Shown here piece after piece: positions 28,391 to 37,715 of a stretch of DNA of 64,000 nucleotides (positions are counted from its first letter, which is position 1; every line of letters starts with the position of its first letter). This DNA comes from Thalassoglobus neptunius (lineage in GTDB: Bacteria; Planctomycetota; Planctomycetia; Planctomycetales; Planctomycetaceae). The stretch spans positions 914,170-978,169 of the forward strand of contig NZ_SIHI01000001.1 of the NCBI RefSeq assembly GCF_007859735.1. The letters run 5' to 3'. The translations under genes and the position numbers were made by a program. Under the pieces are notes generated by a model that worked only from the letters and a program-made list of their open reading frames with translations, was not told the origin of the DNA and did not search any database.

Positions 28391-28871
28391 GCTTACGTTC
28401 CTCATTCAGGATGTCCGCGATTTCGAGAAGAGTCCGTTGACGCTCTTGAAGCAAAGTTGCCCCGCTTGGATTGAGCAATTGATCAACGGTCCACCACTCG
28501 ACGTGAGTCTTCTGATCCAGCTCGTCTCGCCCTTGTTTTCCGTAGAGTTCGACAAGGAAGAATTCAACAACATTGAAACGTTCTTCCGTCTTTCCCGAAC
28601 AGGTTTCCCGTTGAAAGACCGGTGACTCAAGATGGAGACGCGGCACGTTTGAAACAATGTAGTCCTTGCGTCTTCGCAGACCGAGTTCCCATGCGATCTC
28701 ACGGTCGATCGATTCTCGAAGCGACTCTTTTTCGAGACGCTCTGCTTCAATCAGCCGCGTGGCTGACTCATTGTCATTGGACAAAACGAGCCACCTTGGT
28801 CGACCATCGAACCAACGCCGGATCAGGGCGAGAGCGGTTTGATTCAAGGCTGTCGGTCGTGATTTCGTCAT
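28383..28871 (-). CDS. Nudix-like protein, degenerate box
   Basis: 162 residues. The segment EKESLRESIDREIAWELGL resembles the second half of a Nudix box (RE..EElG), and the tail (FNVVEFFLVELYG, VEWWTVDQLL) resembles Nudix strands. However, the leading GG(x5)E is missing (it reads RLIEAERLEKESL), so metal-dependent hydrolysis is doubtful. ATG 28871 is preferred. The stop overlaps the start of the DUF1549 gene, and the transglutaminase gene ends 37 bp upstream, so the three reverse-strand genes probably form an operon. Confidence 0.6.
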   Translation of the reverse strand: MTKSRPTALNQTALALIRRWFDGRPRWLVLSNDNESATRLIEAERLEKESLRESIDREIAWELGLRRRKDYIVSNVPRLHLESPVFQRETCSGKTEERFNVVEFFLVELYGKQGRDELDQKTHVEWWTVDQLLNPSGATLLQERQRTLLEIADILNEERKHE

Positions 28872-28908
28872 CGTACACCATCTGAAAAAGGCATTTTCCT
28901 CTTCGATT

Positions 28909-30429
28909 CTACCGGACAACTTCCAGTACGTCGATTTTTGTTCGCCCAAGGAGATGGATGATCATAAAGAACTCCCCAGCTGCGGACGTTCCCTGACCGG
29001 AAAGGCTTGCTGTTTTCATCGCGAGATGCCCTGGCCCCGCGACGTGATTCGCGTCGAGTGCATCGAGACCCATCCATTTCCCGTCCACCCAGGCTTCTGT
29101 CCAAAGGTGTCCAACAAATGCTTCTAACTGGTTCGAGTAGACAAAACCGACCACCACGCGAGATGGAATTCCTCGTGCTCTCAATAAAGCTGCCAGAAGA
29201 ACACTGTGCTCCGTACAATCTCCGGCGCGAGATTGTGCTGTTTCCAAAGCAGAACCGAGTGAAGTTGCAAAGTTCTTCTCAGTGACATAATCGTCGACGA
29301 ATATTGTCAGATGGCGGGCGACAACGAGTGGATCGTCAGCGTCTCCGGCCGCTTGAGCAGCGAGTTTCTGAATCAGTTCATGATCCGATTCCACAACCGG
29401 TGATGCCACGGAAAATTCCCTTCCCGGAGAATCAGAAGAGAGAGCTTGCCCCGTTGTGGACAATTCAATGACCTCTGCGTCATCACTGGTGTTCAGCTGA
29501 GAATGTTGTTTGGAGAAAAGATCACCCGCGTTGGCCCCCGCCACTTCGATGCGATACGTCACTGACTTCGCGGAATGAAGACTCTCCTCGATTGTCACGG
29601 GAATCATCGAGTCTTTCGCAAAGTCGAAGGTGACCTTTCCGACCGGTGCCAGTGCTTCGTGCTCGTCCGATTTGCTCATGACGATGCCGAGGATGGGTGT
29701 TTCCGACTTGAGAAAACTCCATTCCGCATCACATGTCACAATCGTTTCGACAGCGGGAGACTCGTCGATGAACGTTTGAAAGCGAATTTGATGCTCACTT
29801 TCGGCCAGTGAATTTCGAGCGTCGACGCGACTTGCAGCCGTTGACGAAACCAATTCCGCAGTCATCGTTACTGCCTGCCCGAGGGCGGGTTCGAAGACTT
29901 GAAAACGGTGAACCTCTCCCGGAGTCATTCTTCCTTCGCGAACAAATCGCTCCGGCCAAACCGAAGATTTGATTCCATTGAATTCGGGATACGACTTCGT
30001 CGTCGTTTCACCCGCCACTCTCGATGTGACCGTGAGCGTGCCTGCCTGCATTTCCCCGGTCGCAACAGATTCGCTGTTTGGAGGATTCTTCAGAGTGGAA
30101 GCAAAGGAGATGAGGTCTCCCTCGATCGTTTCGACGACATGTGTTGATTGCTGAATCGACAACTGCTGACCGAATCGCATGAAAGTCATGACTGTCAGAA
30201 GGTCAGAGACAATCACCGGCTCGCCGTCCTTCTCACCGCGAGTTGTCAAAGAGTGCGCGTACCCGATTCGCTCTCCGTGACTCGACACGGTCTGCCAGCT
30301 CTCATCGATCACCTCGGCAGGACTTTCAACTTGCGCATGCAGGGAATGGCTCGACGAACCCCAAAACATCCCCAACAGGACGATCGTCCTGATGAAGAGA
30401 CTTTCTGTCCAGGTACTCTTGGTTCGCAT
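28909..30429 (-). CDS. secreted transglutaminase-like (TGc) protein
   Basis: 506 residues. A signal peptide (IRTIVLLGMFWGSSSHSLHAQ) is followed by a beta-rich N-terminal domain and a C-terminal transglutaminase-like core. The catalytic triad is visible: Cys405 in AGDCTEHSVLLAALLRARG, His in FVGHLWTEAW and Asp in GLDALDA. It is probably a periplasmic cysteine protease/peptidase or crosslinking enzyme; the substrate is unknown. ATG 30429 is chosen because it places the signal peptide at the N-terminus; a longer reading from 30582 is unlikely. Confidence 0.87.
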   Translation of the reverse strand: MRTKSTWTESLFIRTIVLLGMFWGSSSHSLHAQVESPAEVIDESWQTVSSHGERIGYAHSLTTRGEKDGEPVIVSDLLTVMTFMRFGQQLSIQQSTHVVETIEGDLISFASTLKNPPNSESVATGEMQAGTLTVTSRVAGETTTKSYPEFNGIKSSVWPERFVREGRMTPGEVHRFQVFEPALGQAVTMTAELVSSTAASRVDARNSLAESEHQIRFQTFIDESPAVETIVTCDAEWSFLKSETPILGIVMSKSDEHEALAPVGKVTFDFAKDSMIPVTIEESLHSAKSVTYRIEVAGANAGDLFSKQHSQLNTSDDAEVIELSTTGQALSSDSPGREFSVASPVVESDHELIQKLAAQAAGDADDPLVVARHLTIFVDDYVTEKNFATSLGSALETAQSRAGDCTEHSVLLAALLRARGIPSRVVVGFVYSNQLEAFVGHLWTEAWVDGKWMGLDALDANHVAGPGHLAMKTASLSGQGTSAAGEFFMIIHLLGRTKIDVLEVVR

Positions 30430-30729
30430 GAAACCATCCACTTTCAAGGCTCTTGCTCTGTTACGAGCAGTCAGAAGGGAGCGATGGAAGAGATTCCGCA
30501 AATGAATTGGAAATCCCCAAAAATCTCCAGCGACGCATGGCGGATCGACGTTCTTCCACTCGACGAGGTCGCTTTGATGCAATGAGCATTGTCAGCCCAG
30601 GTCCTCGCACTCGCAACCCTCATCTCGGAATGTTAAACTTGCAGTCGGCTACCGAGAACTATCGCACAACGCAGCCCGCTTCAACAATGGCGACTTCCGG
30701 AGAGTTCCGATGAAAGGAATCATGGATCA

Positions 30730-31671
30730 ATGACGAAAGAAGTTCTTTCGTTGGCAATCATCGGATATTCGGAGGACAACGATCGTCAGCTGATCGAACT
30801 GATCAAGTCCGCCCCTCGGTTGATACTGAAAGCCATTCACGCAGACAGCCTCGAGACAGCTCGACAGGCTGCCAAGGAGCATGGCGTCTCTTACTATGGA
30901 AGTATCTGCCGCCTGATCAACTCCCCCAAAATCGATGGTCTCATTGTCAGTTCTGATCGATGGATTGGATTGCCGAAGTGGAACCCGATCAGTTCCTGCG
31001 AGAAACCCGTGTTGCTGAGGTCATCGGCATTCGGTGACTCGTCGCGCGTCGAACGACTCTACACATTGACGCAGGGACTTTCGTCGCTGATTCTTCCCGA
31101 ACTTTTCAATCGCTGGACACCGTCAACGCTTCGACTGCGCGAGTTACTGGCAACGAGGCTGGGCCCGCTCAACTCGATGAAAGTCGTCTGCCAAGAGACA
31201 GAAGACCGTGCATCGCTGATCGCGAAACTTGACTGGTGCTTAGCCATGATTCAGGAAGCGCCGCTGACAATCGTCCCGGACCAGGAGCAGCAGTCTGTTT
31301 CAGTTCAGGTGGCGGACTCGCGCAACGTCACGATTGTGATCGATTTTCAAGGAAATCGTGACAGCTCACACGCAACTGTTGAGAGTTCGGTAACCTGCAA
31401 GGGCGGAGTCGCCAACCTCTTCGGAGCAGACACTCTCGCCTGGGAGTGCGGAGGACCTCAGTACGAAGAGTCCCTCGAACACGAACGAAGCTCACTGAAG
31501 GTTTGTCTGGATCTGTTCGGACGTCGTATTGCCGGAGGAATTGTTCCGATTCCGGATTTAGGAGATGCTGTCCGTGCCCATCATCTTGCTGCTCACATCT
31601 TGACGAGCCTTGAGACTGGCAAGACGATCGAGTGTTCGGGCCCGTTGCTAGATTCTCAAAACTCATGTTGA
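30730..31671 (+). CDS. Gfo/Idh/MocA-like oxidoreductase-type protein, atypical
   Basis: 313 residues that follow the fold order of Gfo/Idh/MocA dehydrogenases. It has a first strand LAIIGYSEDN, helix/strand LKAIHADSLETARQAAKEHGV, and SPKIDGLIVSS, where the family has the predicted 'DaVvi.TP' strand, then SCEKPVLL like the usual EKP strand. The GxGxxG dinucleotide loop is not present, and the C-terminal substrate domain is short. NAD(P) binding is therefore uncertain; it may be a non-catalytic relative. Isolated, convergent with the haem-binding HEAT gene. Confidence 0.6.
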   Translation: MTKEVLSLAIIGYSEDNDRQLIELIKSAPRLILKAIHADSLETARQAAKEHGVSYYGSICRLINSPKIDGLIVSSDRWIGLPKWNPISSCEKPVLLRSSAFGDSSRVERLYTLTQGLSSLILPELFNRWTPSTLRLRELLATRLGPLNSMKVVCQETEDRASLIAKLDWCLAMIQEAPLTIVPDQEQQSVSVQVADSRNVTIVIDFQGNRDSSHATVESSVTCKGGVANLFGADTLAWECGGPQYEESLEHERSSLKVCLDLFGRRIAGGIVPIPDLGDAVRAHHLAAHILTSLETGKTIECSGPLLDSQNSC

Positions 31672-31706
31672 GAATTCCTCGCCGGAAAGAGAAGCATTGA
31701 AACCGC

Positions 31707-33476
31707 TTATTGACCATCGACAACATTAAACTCAACGGCTGATCGATCCGGTCGACGGAGTTCAAGTCGAATCACTTCCGAAGTCGTCGCCGATGAATCG
31801 ATTCGCAGAGTGATCGGAGTCTTCCCTTCTTCCGCCTCCCAAGAGAACTCTGTCCCGTCTTTCATCAATTGGGTCCCCACCCAGACACTCACCCCGTCGC
31901 TGGAATTCAACTCGCCAGTCAGAAGCCCTCCTTTTGAGACCACGATTTCCCCTTGAGGATAGATCACTTTCTCACCTGTTAATCGAGTCAGTTCATCGAT
32001 CGGAAGGTCTCCGTTCACTCGACTGTAGACGCTCGTCCAGGAATCGGAATTGAGAACGAGATCCTCGAATGCCGACAGTGACGGAATCTCGTTGATCAAC
32101 TGCTCAGGGGGATCTTTCAGAAGCTTCCATCGTTGAATGCGAGGCGACGAGCGGACTGCGAAGTCACCTGGCTTTCCAAGTTCGGAAAGAAACTTGACGA
32201 GGTCGATGAGCTCAGAATGCGTCATGAACTTCACAAGTCCTTTCGGCATGAGAGACTTTCCCTCAACTTCTTCGTCGATGTCGTCGACCGGAATGGCGTC
32301 AATCTGGCCGGTCGCTTGTTTTAGGAACAGAGTTGTGGAGTTCCGGTTGTCGACGAGCCCCTGGTGAATCTTTCCGGATTTCGTAACGACAACTTTGGTG
32401 GTGTACGCTTCTTTGATTGATTGATCCGGATCGAGAACCGACATGAGGAGGTATTCGATCGGAGAACTCGATCCCACGGCGCTGAGATCCGGACCAATTT
32501 GCCCTCCAGCCTGATTCACCGCATGACATTTCATGCAGCTGAGATCATCGCGACGAAAGACAGCTTCGCCCCGATACGGATCGCCAGTTTGTTCCACAAC
32601 TCGAACGAGTTCTGCCAATTCTTCCGGAGTGGGGAGAGCCGGTTCCTCTGAGATACCACTGATCTCGGAAAGCACATCGTTGAGCTGACGATCTGTTCGC
32701 CCGACCGAATACAAATGGCGAAGCGCCAATTTCGCAACATCTTCACTCGGCGGACTCTCCTGAATCACCGAAGCAAGAACTTCAGCCCCTCCATCACGCT
32801 CCAGAAACCCATCGAGGATCTCTCCCAGATCACAAGAGCCGTCAGCGTCAAGCAGTGTTTGGCCAGCGAGGCGTCCTGCTTCCGGAAGCGAAATCCCAGC
32901 GAGAGCCCGAATGGCCATGCTTCGAATCTCGAACGAATGTTCTTCGCTGGCGAGATCCGCGAGGAGAGCAATCGACTCCTGCGGAGAAATTCGAGCGAGT
33001 GCTTCGATTCGCAATCTCTTCTGTTCGATCGACAGTTCTTCCGACTGAATTTGCTTCGCGAAGACCGGGAACGCAGCGTCGACTTTCCACTGTCCGCACA
33101 GTTCAACTCCCAAACGTGCAATGGTCAGATCATCTGAAGAGATCAACGCGATGACCTCGGAAAGATCCCCGTCTGGTCGAACGTCGCGGGTCGTCGCAGC
33201 CTCCAATAATCCGGAGAGCGCCTGCTGACGCAATTCCAGGGGCCATCCATCTTCTTTCATTACTGAATCGAAAATGAAGCGCAGGTCGTGTTCGTTCCCG
33301 CGTTCACAGATCAGCTTAATCAGCGTCGACTGCCTCGCCTCTGGAACTCGGCCGCTCTTGAGAAGCGTAATCAGCGAGCCCGCAGCACTCGGCGGATCAG
33401 CCGCAATTCCGGTTGAGCTACACAGGATCATTCCAACTGCAACAAGTAGAACTCGCGGACAAATTCGCAGAATCAT
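31707..33476 (-). CDS. HEAT-repeat protein with PVC-type haem-binding CxxCH domain
   Basis: 589 residues with a signal peptide (LLVAVGMILCSSTGIAA). Helical HEAT-like repeats span about residues 30-270. The domain from GEAVFRRDDLSCMKCHAVNQAGGQIGPDL to MTHSELIDLVKFL matches the Pirellula/Verrucomicrobium-type c-haem domain, with one CMKCH site and a downstream Met (LMPKGLVKFM) as possible distal ligand. The C-terminal ~150 residues are beta-rich. Probably a periplasmic electron-transfer or sugar-dehydrogenase-associated protein; such domains usually accompany PQQ-type dehydrogenases, none of which is nearby. Confidence 0.88.
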   Translation of the reverse strand: MILRICPRVLLVAVGMILCSSTGIAADPPSAAGSLITLLKSGRVPEARQSTLIKLICERGNEHDLRFIFDSVMKEDGWPLELRQQALSGLLEAATTRDVRPDGDLSEVIALISSDDLTIARLGVELCGQWKVDAAFPVFAKQIQSEELSIEQKRLRIEALARISPQESIALLADLASEEHSFEIRSMAIRALAGISLPEAGRLAGQTLLDADGSCDLGEILDGFLERDGGAEVLASVIQESPPSEDVAKLALRHLYSVGRTDRQLNDVLSEISGISEEPALPTPEELAELVRVVEQTGDPYRGEAVFRRDDLSCMKCHAVNQAGGQIGPDLSAVGSSSPIEYLLMSVLDPDQSIKEAYTTKVVVTKSGKIHQGLVDNRNSTTLFLKQATGQIDAIPVDDIDEEVEGKSLMPKGLVKFMTHSELIDLVKFLSELGKPGDFAVRSSPRIQRWKLLKDPPEQLINEIPSLSAFEDLVLNSDSWTSVYSRVNGDLPIDELTRLTGEKVIYPQGEIVVSKGGLLTGELNSSDGVSVWVGTQLMKDGTEFSWEAEEGKTPITLRIDSSATTSEVIRLELRRPDRSAVEFNVVDGQ

Positions 33477-33833
33477 TGCAGAACTACTCCGGTCAGCTGG
33501 CGACCAACCAATATTTGAATGGGAGACAAACAGGCGTGCGGGTCTTGGTGAGTGTATTGAAGCCCCTCCCCGATGTCATTTGGAGGTGTGAACTTATTGG
33601 GCCGATTTCGAGGGCCGTTTTCGGTCCGAACTTTCCAACCGATCGCTCTCGTCCGATTAGGAAATGGCTAAGCATATGGAAAAGAGTTCTTCGATTCAGA
33701 GTTCCGAGTGCTGATCCGAATGAACACGCCATCGGCAAAAATGTGCACTTCAATAAAAGTTCAGACGATTGAATAAAAGTGCCGAACTCTTCGCACACCC
33801 AAAGACGACCAAAACACCAACCGTCAATTCCCG
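33477..33833. other. 357-bp divergent intergenic region
   Basis: Promoter region for the reverse HEAT/haem gene and the forward DUF1571 gene. No credible coding frame. The direct repeat at 33752-33780 is the only structure noticed. Confidence 0.4.
33752..33780 (+). repeat. AATAAAAGT direct repeat, 20-bp period
   Basis: AATAAAAGT occurs at 33752-33760 and 33772-33780, exactly two helical turns apart, about 55 bp before the DUF1571 start. The spacing suits cooperative protein binding or an UP-like AT-rich element. Confidence 0.35.
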
Positions 33834-34838
33834 ATGCAGAGGACGCGACGAATGCAGTCAGCGCCATCCCAACAGACTTTTCGAAGTAAGAATTTGCTCG
33901 CGATCAGTGTCGCCTGCCTGGCCGTGGCTGCGGCACACATCCAGTCCGATCCGGTTGCCATTGGTGGGAGTCCAAACGAAGGAAAACGCACGAGCGGTCC
34001 GCCCGTGTTAAACCTTCCTCCGAGCCCTTCGTTGCCGGAAAGGATCGAAGAAGAGAGCGACACAGAGTCTGCTGAAACAAATCAGCAGGAAGTGCGAAAG
34101 GAAGATCCGAACGTCTTACGAGGGATCTGGGCACTCAAAGTGACCTCAGCGATCCTCAAGAAGGGGATTGAATCGTTCGAATCCGTGCCGGACTACACAG
34201 CTTCGTTCTATAAACAGGAGCGCATGAACGGCGTTCTCGGAGATGGACAAACCATCGAACTGAAGATGAAGCACGAGCCGTTCAGTGTCTACATGAAATG
34301 GGAGAGCGGAGATTCACGCGGTCAACAGTTGATCTACGTTGATGGCCAGAACGACGACAAGCTTCTTGTGCAACCTGGAGGAATCAAAGGAAGATTGACC
34401 GGTGTGATGAAGCTCGATCCGACCGGAACGATGGCGATGTCACAATCCCGTCATCCTGTGACGAAAGCTGGCCTCATCGGTTTGGCACATTCGATCCTCG
34501 AATACCAAAGCAAAGATGTTGAACGTGCGAGCGGATTCGTCTGCGAGCTTCGCGATGATCAGGAATTCGAAGGCCGTCCCTGTTATCTCTATATCTGCGA
34601 GTACGATTCCCCCGAAATCAACCCTCTCTATCGCAAGTCGGTCATCTACGTTGACCAGGAACTCTCAATGCCGGTTTGTGTCAAGAACTTCACTTGGGGG
34701 AAAGACGTCAACCCGGAAACCATCGACGAAGAAACACTTCTCGAATTCTACGCCTACACTGATTTGCAGATTCAGCAGAAGCTCGGAGTCGCTGATTTCG
34801 ACGCTAAGAATCGCTCATACAGAATGCGAGTTCGATAA
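33834..34838 (+). CDS. DUF1571 protein, exported
   Basis: 334 residues. The N-terminal hydrophobic segment LLAISVACLAVAAAH is likely a signal sequence, followed by a Pro/Glu-rich linker and a DUF1571 domain. The domain starts at YTASFYKQERMNG and includes MKHEPFSVYMKWE and the GQQLIYVDG strand. The fold recalls LolA-like outer-membrane lipoprotein carriers (half-barrel), though that is an inference from strand pattern. A strong terminator follows at 34871, so the gene is monocistronic. ATG 33834 is used; ATG 33852 is an alternative. Confidence 0.88.
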   Translation: MQRTRRMQSAPSQQTFRSKNLLAISVACLAVAAAHIQSDPVAIGGSPNEGKRTSGPPVLNLPPSPSLPERIEEESDTESAETNQQEVRKEDPNVLRGIWALKVTSAILKKGIESFESVPDYTASFYKQERMNGVLGDGQTIELKMKHEPFSVYMKWESGDSRGQQLIYVDGQNDDKLLVQPGGIKGRLTGVMKLDPTGTMAMSQSRHPVTKAGLIGLAHSILEYQSKDVERASGFVCELRDDQEFEGRPCYLYICEYDSPEINPLYRKSVIYVDQELSMPVCVKNFTWGKDVNPETIDEETLLEFYAYTDLQIQQKLGVADFDAKNRSYRMRVR

Positions 34839-34870
34839 TCGCCTTTTCATCACGGCAATCGATTAACATA

Positions 34871-34907
34871 AAAACAGCCCGCACTTTTCCAGTGCGGGCT
34901 GTTTTTC
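34871..34907. terminator. rho-independent terminator (bidirectional)
   Basis: AAAACAGCCCGCACT-TTTCC-AGTGCGGGCTGTTTT forms a perfect 15-bp GC-rich stem with T-runs on both strands, ending the DUF1571 gene (forward) and the pilin-like gene (reverse). Confidence 0.92.
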
Positions 34908-34995
34908 GTTTTGAATCATCGTCACGTCGTTCCCAACCTGGACTGCCCAACGCAGGTTACGAATTCAGTGACAATAAAGTGCCCAAAGCAACCAC

Positions 34996-35322
34996 TTAAA
35001 ATTTTGGTCCCTCTGGAGTAGGAGACATGCAAGCGATTGAGCACTGGTTGTTGTCACATTCATCAGCGGTATCGATAAAAGCTGAACCAGCCGTAAATGC
35101 AGCAACTCCGCCCCGCCCGCCTTTCTGCTTGACAAACCCAGTGAAGAGATAGCTTTGATTAAGAGATCCAATCGCGTCAGAAACATCATTGAGTTCCTGG
35201 ACAACCGCATGTTGGACTTCGCTCATTCCAACAATTAAGCCAATGACGAGGATCGTCGCCACAAGCACAAGTTCCGCAGAGACGACGAATCCCGCCTCAT
35301 CACGAATTAACGCATTCCACAT
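34996..35322 (-). CDS. pilin-like small membrane protein
   Basis: 108 residues. The start MWNALIRDEAGFVVSAELVLVATILVIG has the look of a prepilin: a short leader ending DEAG, a Glu shortly after, then a hydrophobic helix. A C-terminal ~55-residue domain has several Cys (ECDNNQCSIACMS). Similar short DEAGFVVSAEL proteins recur in planctomycetes. ATG 35322 is chosen because it makes the leader short; a longer reading to 35439 has no signal character. It could be a TadE/Flp-type minor pilin processed by the same peptidase as the 11.6-kb pilin. Confidence 0.72.
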   Translation of the reverse strand: MWNALIRDEAGFVVSAELVLVATILVIGLIVGMSEVQHAVVQELNDVSDAIGSLNQSYLFTGFVKQKGGRGGVAAFTAGSAFIDTADECDNNQCSIACMSPTPEGPKF

Positions 35323-35951
35323 TGTCGTGTTCCCGATAGAAGTGAGTAAAGGACAGTTCGCGAGAATGGGCATCCTCGACGGGCCACTTACGGGGCTGAT
35401 CCACCCATGAGCCAGCACGAAGTCATTTCGCTCGTACAACTCAAGCGAACGTCCTCAGAGTTCCTCACCGCCAGAAGGAGAGATGAACCCTCAAGCGGCG
35501 AAGACGAATTCTGATGACGTGCATCTGGATATTGCAGAACCAATGCCGAACCCACTCCAATTCAAATTGCTGTTCTGACTCACGTTTCCCGAAGACGCAT
35601 CGAGAAACGCAATCTCTGACGCACCCAGCACTTACAACAGACTGGGGTTGCCCCGCCCTGCCCAATGGTTCAATCTGTCGGGTCGGATGTCGGGTTAACG
35701 ACGTCAAGCAACTGAAACACGCGCATGAGAGTTTGATAAGACTTTCGAAACACTCTCGTCGTCAGCTTGCCACGAATCTCCACTCGGACGAACTTGTGTC
35801 CGACAATGGAGCGATCTGACGAAAACGGCTAAATTCCACGATCAGAAAACTTCTCGAATACACATGAACATTCCGGCCGCTTTCACCCTCTCTTTGACCA
35901 AGAGCCTGGGCCTTCAGGAATGACACAAAATTACCCGCCAGGAGTCGCAGA
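35323..35951. other. 629-bp intergenic stretch
   Basis: The longest gene-free segment in the window. It holds the promoter region of the pilin-like gene and, at the far end, the AGGAG Shine-Dalgarno of the aminotransferase. No RNA gene, terminator or credible coding frame was recognised. Confidence 0.4.
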
Positions 35952-37073
35952 ATGAGTGAACGATGGATCGCAGATCGCATGCACAAGATCGATGCCTCCG
36001 GAATTCGGAAAGTGTTTGATCTGGCTGCCAACATGAAAGACCCGGTGAATCTCAGCATCGGCCAACCCCACTTCGATACTCCTCAACCGATTAAGGATGC
36101 TCTCAAGAGAGCCGTCGATCAGGGAAGGAACGCCTACAGCCAGACACAGGGAATTCAGCCTCTGCTGAAGTTGGTTCAGGGACGGGTCAACGCCGAATAC
36201 CAGCACCAGGACCGACAAGCGTTTATCACAAGTGGGACCAGCGGAGGGCTCATGCTCGCGTTGTCGACGCTCGTCAATCCGGGCGACGAAGTCATCGCAT
36301 TCGATCCCTGGTTCGTGATGTACAAGCATCTCACGACTCTAGCTGGGGGAACGATTCGCCAGATCAGCACTTACCCGGACTTTCGCATTTCAATCGATCA
36401 AGTCAAAGCTGCGATCAATGAACGGACCAAAGTGATCCTGTTCAACAGCCCGTCCAATCCGACTGGCCATGTCAGTAGTCAGGAAGAAGTCCGTCAACTT
36501 GCTGAACTCGCTCAGGAACATGATATCGCTCTGATCAGCGACGAAATCTATCGGGAGTTTTGTTACGACTCTCCTTTCGTCAGTCCCGCCGAATTCAATG
36601 ATCAGACGATCGTCATCGATGGCTTCAGCAAGTCTCATTCAATGACCGGCTGGCGCGTTGGTTGGTGCCACGGACCTCAGCATGTCATCCAGCAAATGAT
36701 GAAACTGCAGCAGTTCACCTTTGTCTGTGCTCCGCATCCAATGCAATGGGCAGCTGTTGAAGCTTGGGACCTCGATATCTCATCAGCTGTGAACGAATAC
36801 CGCGAGAAACGCAATTTTATGCGGAAAGAGTTGTCTTCGGACTTCGAGATTCACGGTGCAGAAGGCGCCTTCTACCTGTTCGTCAAAGCTCCGTGGGGAA
36901 CCGGAACAGAGTTTGTGAAACGAGCGATTGAGAACAACTTGCTGATCATCCCCGGAAACGTCTTCAGCAGCCAGGACACGCATTTCCGTATTTCCTATGC
37001 GGCGACCGACGACGTCTTGCAGCGAGGAGCCGAGATTCTCAAGCGGACAGCTCTCGAAGGCCCCAAGAGCTGA
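35952..37073 (+). CDS. class I/II PLP aminotransferase
   Basis: 373-residue fold-type-I aminotransferase of the aspartate-aminotransferase family. Visible features are SIGQPHFDTP, a SGTSGGL loop, FNSPSNPTG (PLP region), ISDEIYREFCYD with the PLP-binding Asp and Tyr, the Schiff-base Lys in GFSKSHSMTGWRVGW, and the substrate-carboxylate Arg in FRISYA. Family members act on aspartate, aromatic amino acids or related donors; substrate cannot be assigned. ATG 35952 follows AGGAG at proper spacing. Confidence 0.92.
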   Translation: MSERWIADRMHKIDASGIRKVFDLAANMKDPVNLSIGQPHFDTPQPIKDALKRAVDQGRNAYSQTQGIQPLLKLVQGRVNAEYQHQDRQAFITSGTSGGLMLALSTLVNPGDEVIAFDPWFVMYKHLTTLAGGTIRQISTYPDFRISIDQVKAAINERTKVILFNSPSNPTGHVSSQEEVRQLAELAQEHDIALISDEIYREFCYDSPFVSPAEFNDQTIVIDGFSKSHSMTGWRVGWCHGPQHVIQQMMKLQQFTFVCAPHPMQWAAVEAWDLDISSAVNEYREKRNFMRKELSSDFEIHGAEGAFYLFVKAPWGTGTEFVKRAIENNLLIIPGNVFSSQDTHFRISYAATDDVLQRGAEILKRTALEGPKS

Positions 37074-37187
37074 TTCAAACAGCCAAGAGCCCGAGAAGAG
37101 TCCGTCGCACGCAAGCGAACTTAGAGTGCGCACCTGCTGAAGACAATGCTCGTGCTTGCACAGCGAGACACAGGAGAGAGATCGGAC

Positions 37188-37218
37188 CGGTGATTGGGTT
37201 TCCAACGACCAATCACCG
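37188..37218. terminator. terminator-like hairpin between convergent genes
   Basis: CGGTGATTGG and CCAATCACCG form a perfect 10-bp stem with an 11-nt loop, between the aminotransferase (forward) and the acidic-tail membrane protein (reverse). Confidence 0.6.
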
Positions 37219-37346
37219 TCGTTATTCATCAAGCATTGGCGACGCGGACCGGTTTCATCGATTCTGAAACCTTACCGAACCGCCTCATTCGATGACTGCG
37301 GCACTTGATCGTGCTACTCACAGAAATCGAAAGACGACGCTGAGAT

Positions 37347-37715
37347 CTAGTCCTCGTCCTCTTCGTCGAACTCGAATTCGTCTCCGAATTCGTCATCCGC
37401 GAATTCATCGCCTTCCTCGTCAGTGAAGGCTGCGTCCAGTTGATCTTCTTCAACAGCTGCAGGAACGGCTCCCGTTTCTGAAACCGGTGCTTCCGCTCCA
37501 GCTTTCTGACGTTTGGTCCCGCTGTAATAAATCAGGATGTACCCGGGAAACAGCAGCATCACTCCGGCGACAACCAATAACAGAATCATCGCGACCATCA
37601 ACACCGTGGGAAGTTTGTCGAAACTCCCGAGAACGGCCTTCAAAGCAAAGAAGAGCAGGATTCCGGCCGGAATCGCTGCAATCAACGAGGTCGTTGCAAG
37701 ATTTTTCTTGTTCAC
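37347..37715 (-). CDS. small membrane protein with acidic tail
   Basis: 122 residues, two hydrophobic helices (about residues 7-27 and 37-60), then a C-terminal ~35 residues almost entirely Asp/Glu (EEGDEFADDEFGDEFEFD). GTG at 37715 (VNKKNLATTS) gives a compact protein. Not recognised as a named family. The acidic tail could bind cations or basic partners; that is speculative. Confidence 0.72.
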   Translation of the reverse strand: MNKKNLATTSLIAAIPAGILLFFALKAVLGSFDKLPTVLMVAMILLLVVAGVMLLFPGYILIYYSGTKRQKAGAEAPVSETGAVPAAVEEDQLDAAFTDEEGDEFADDEFGDEFEFDEEDED

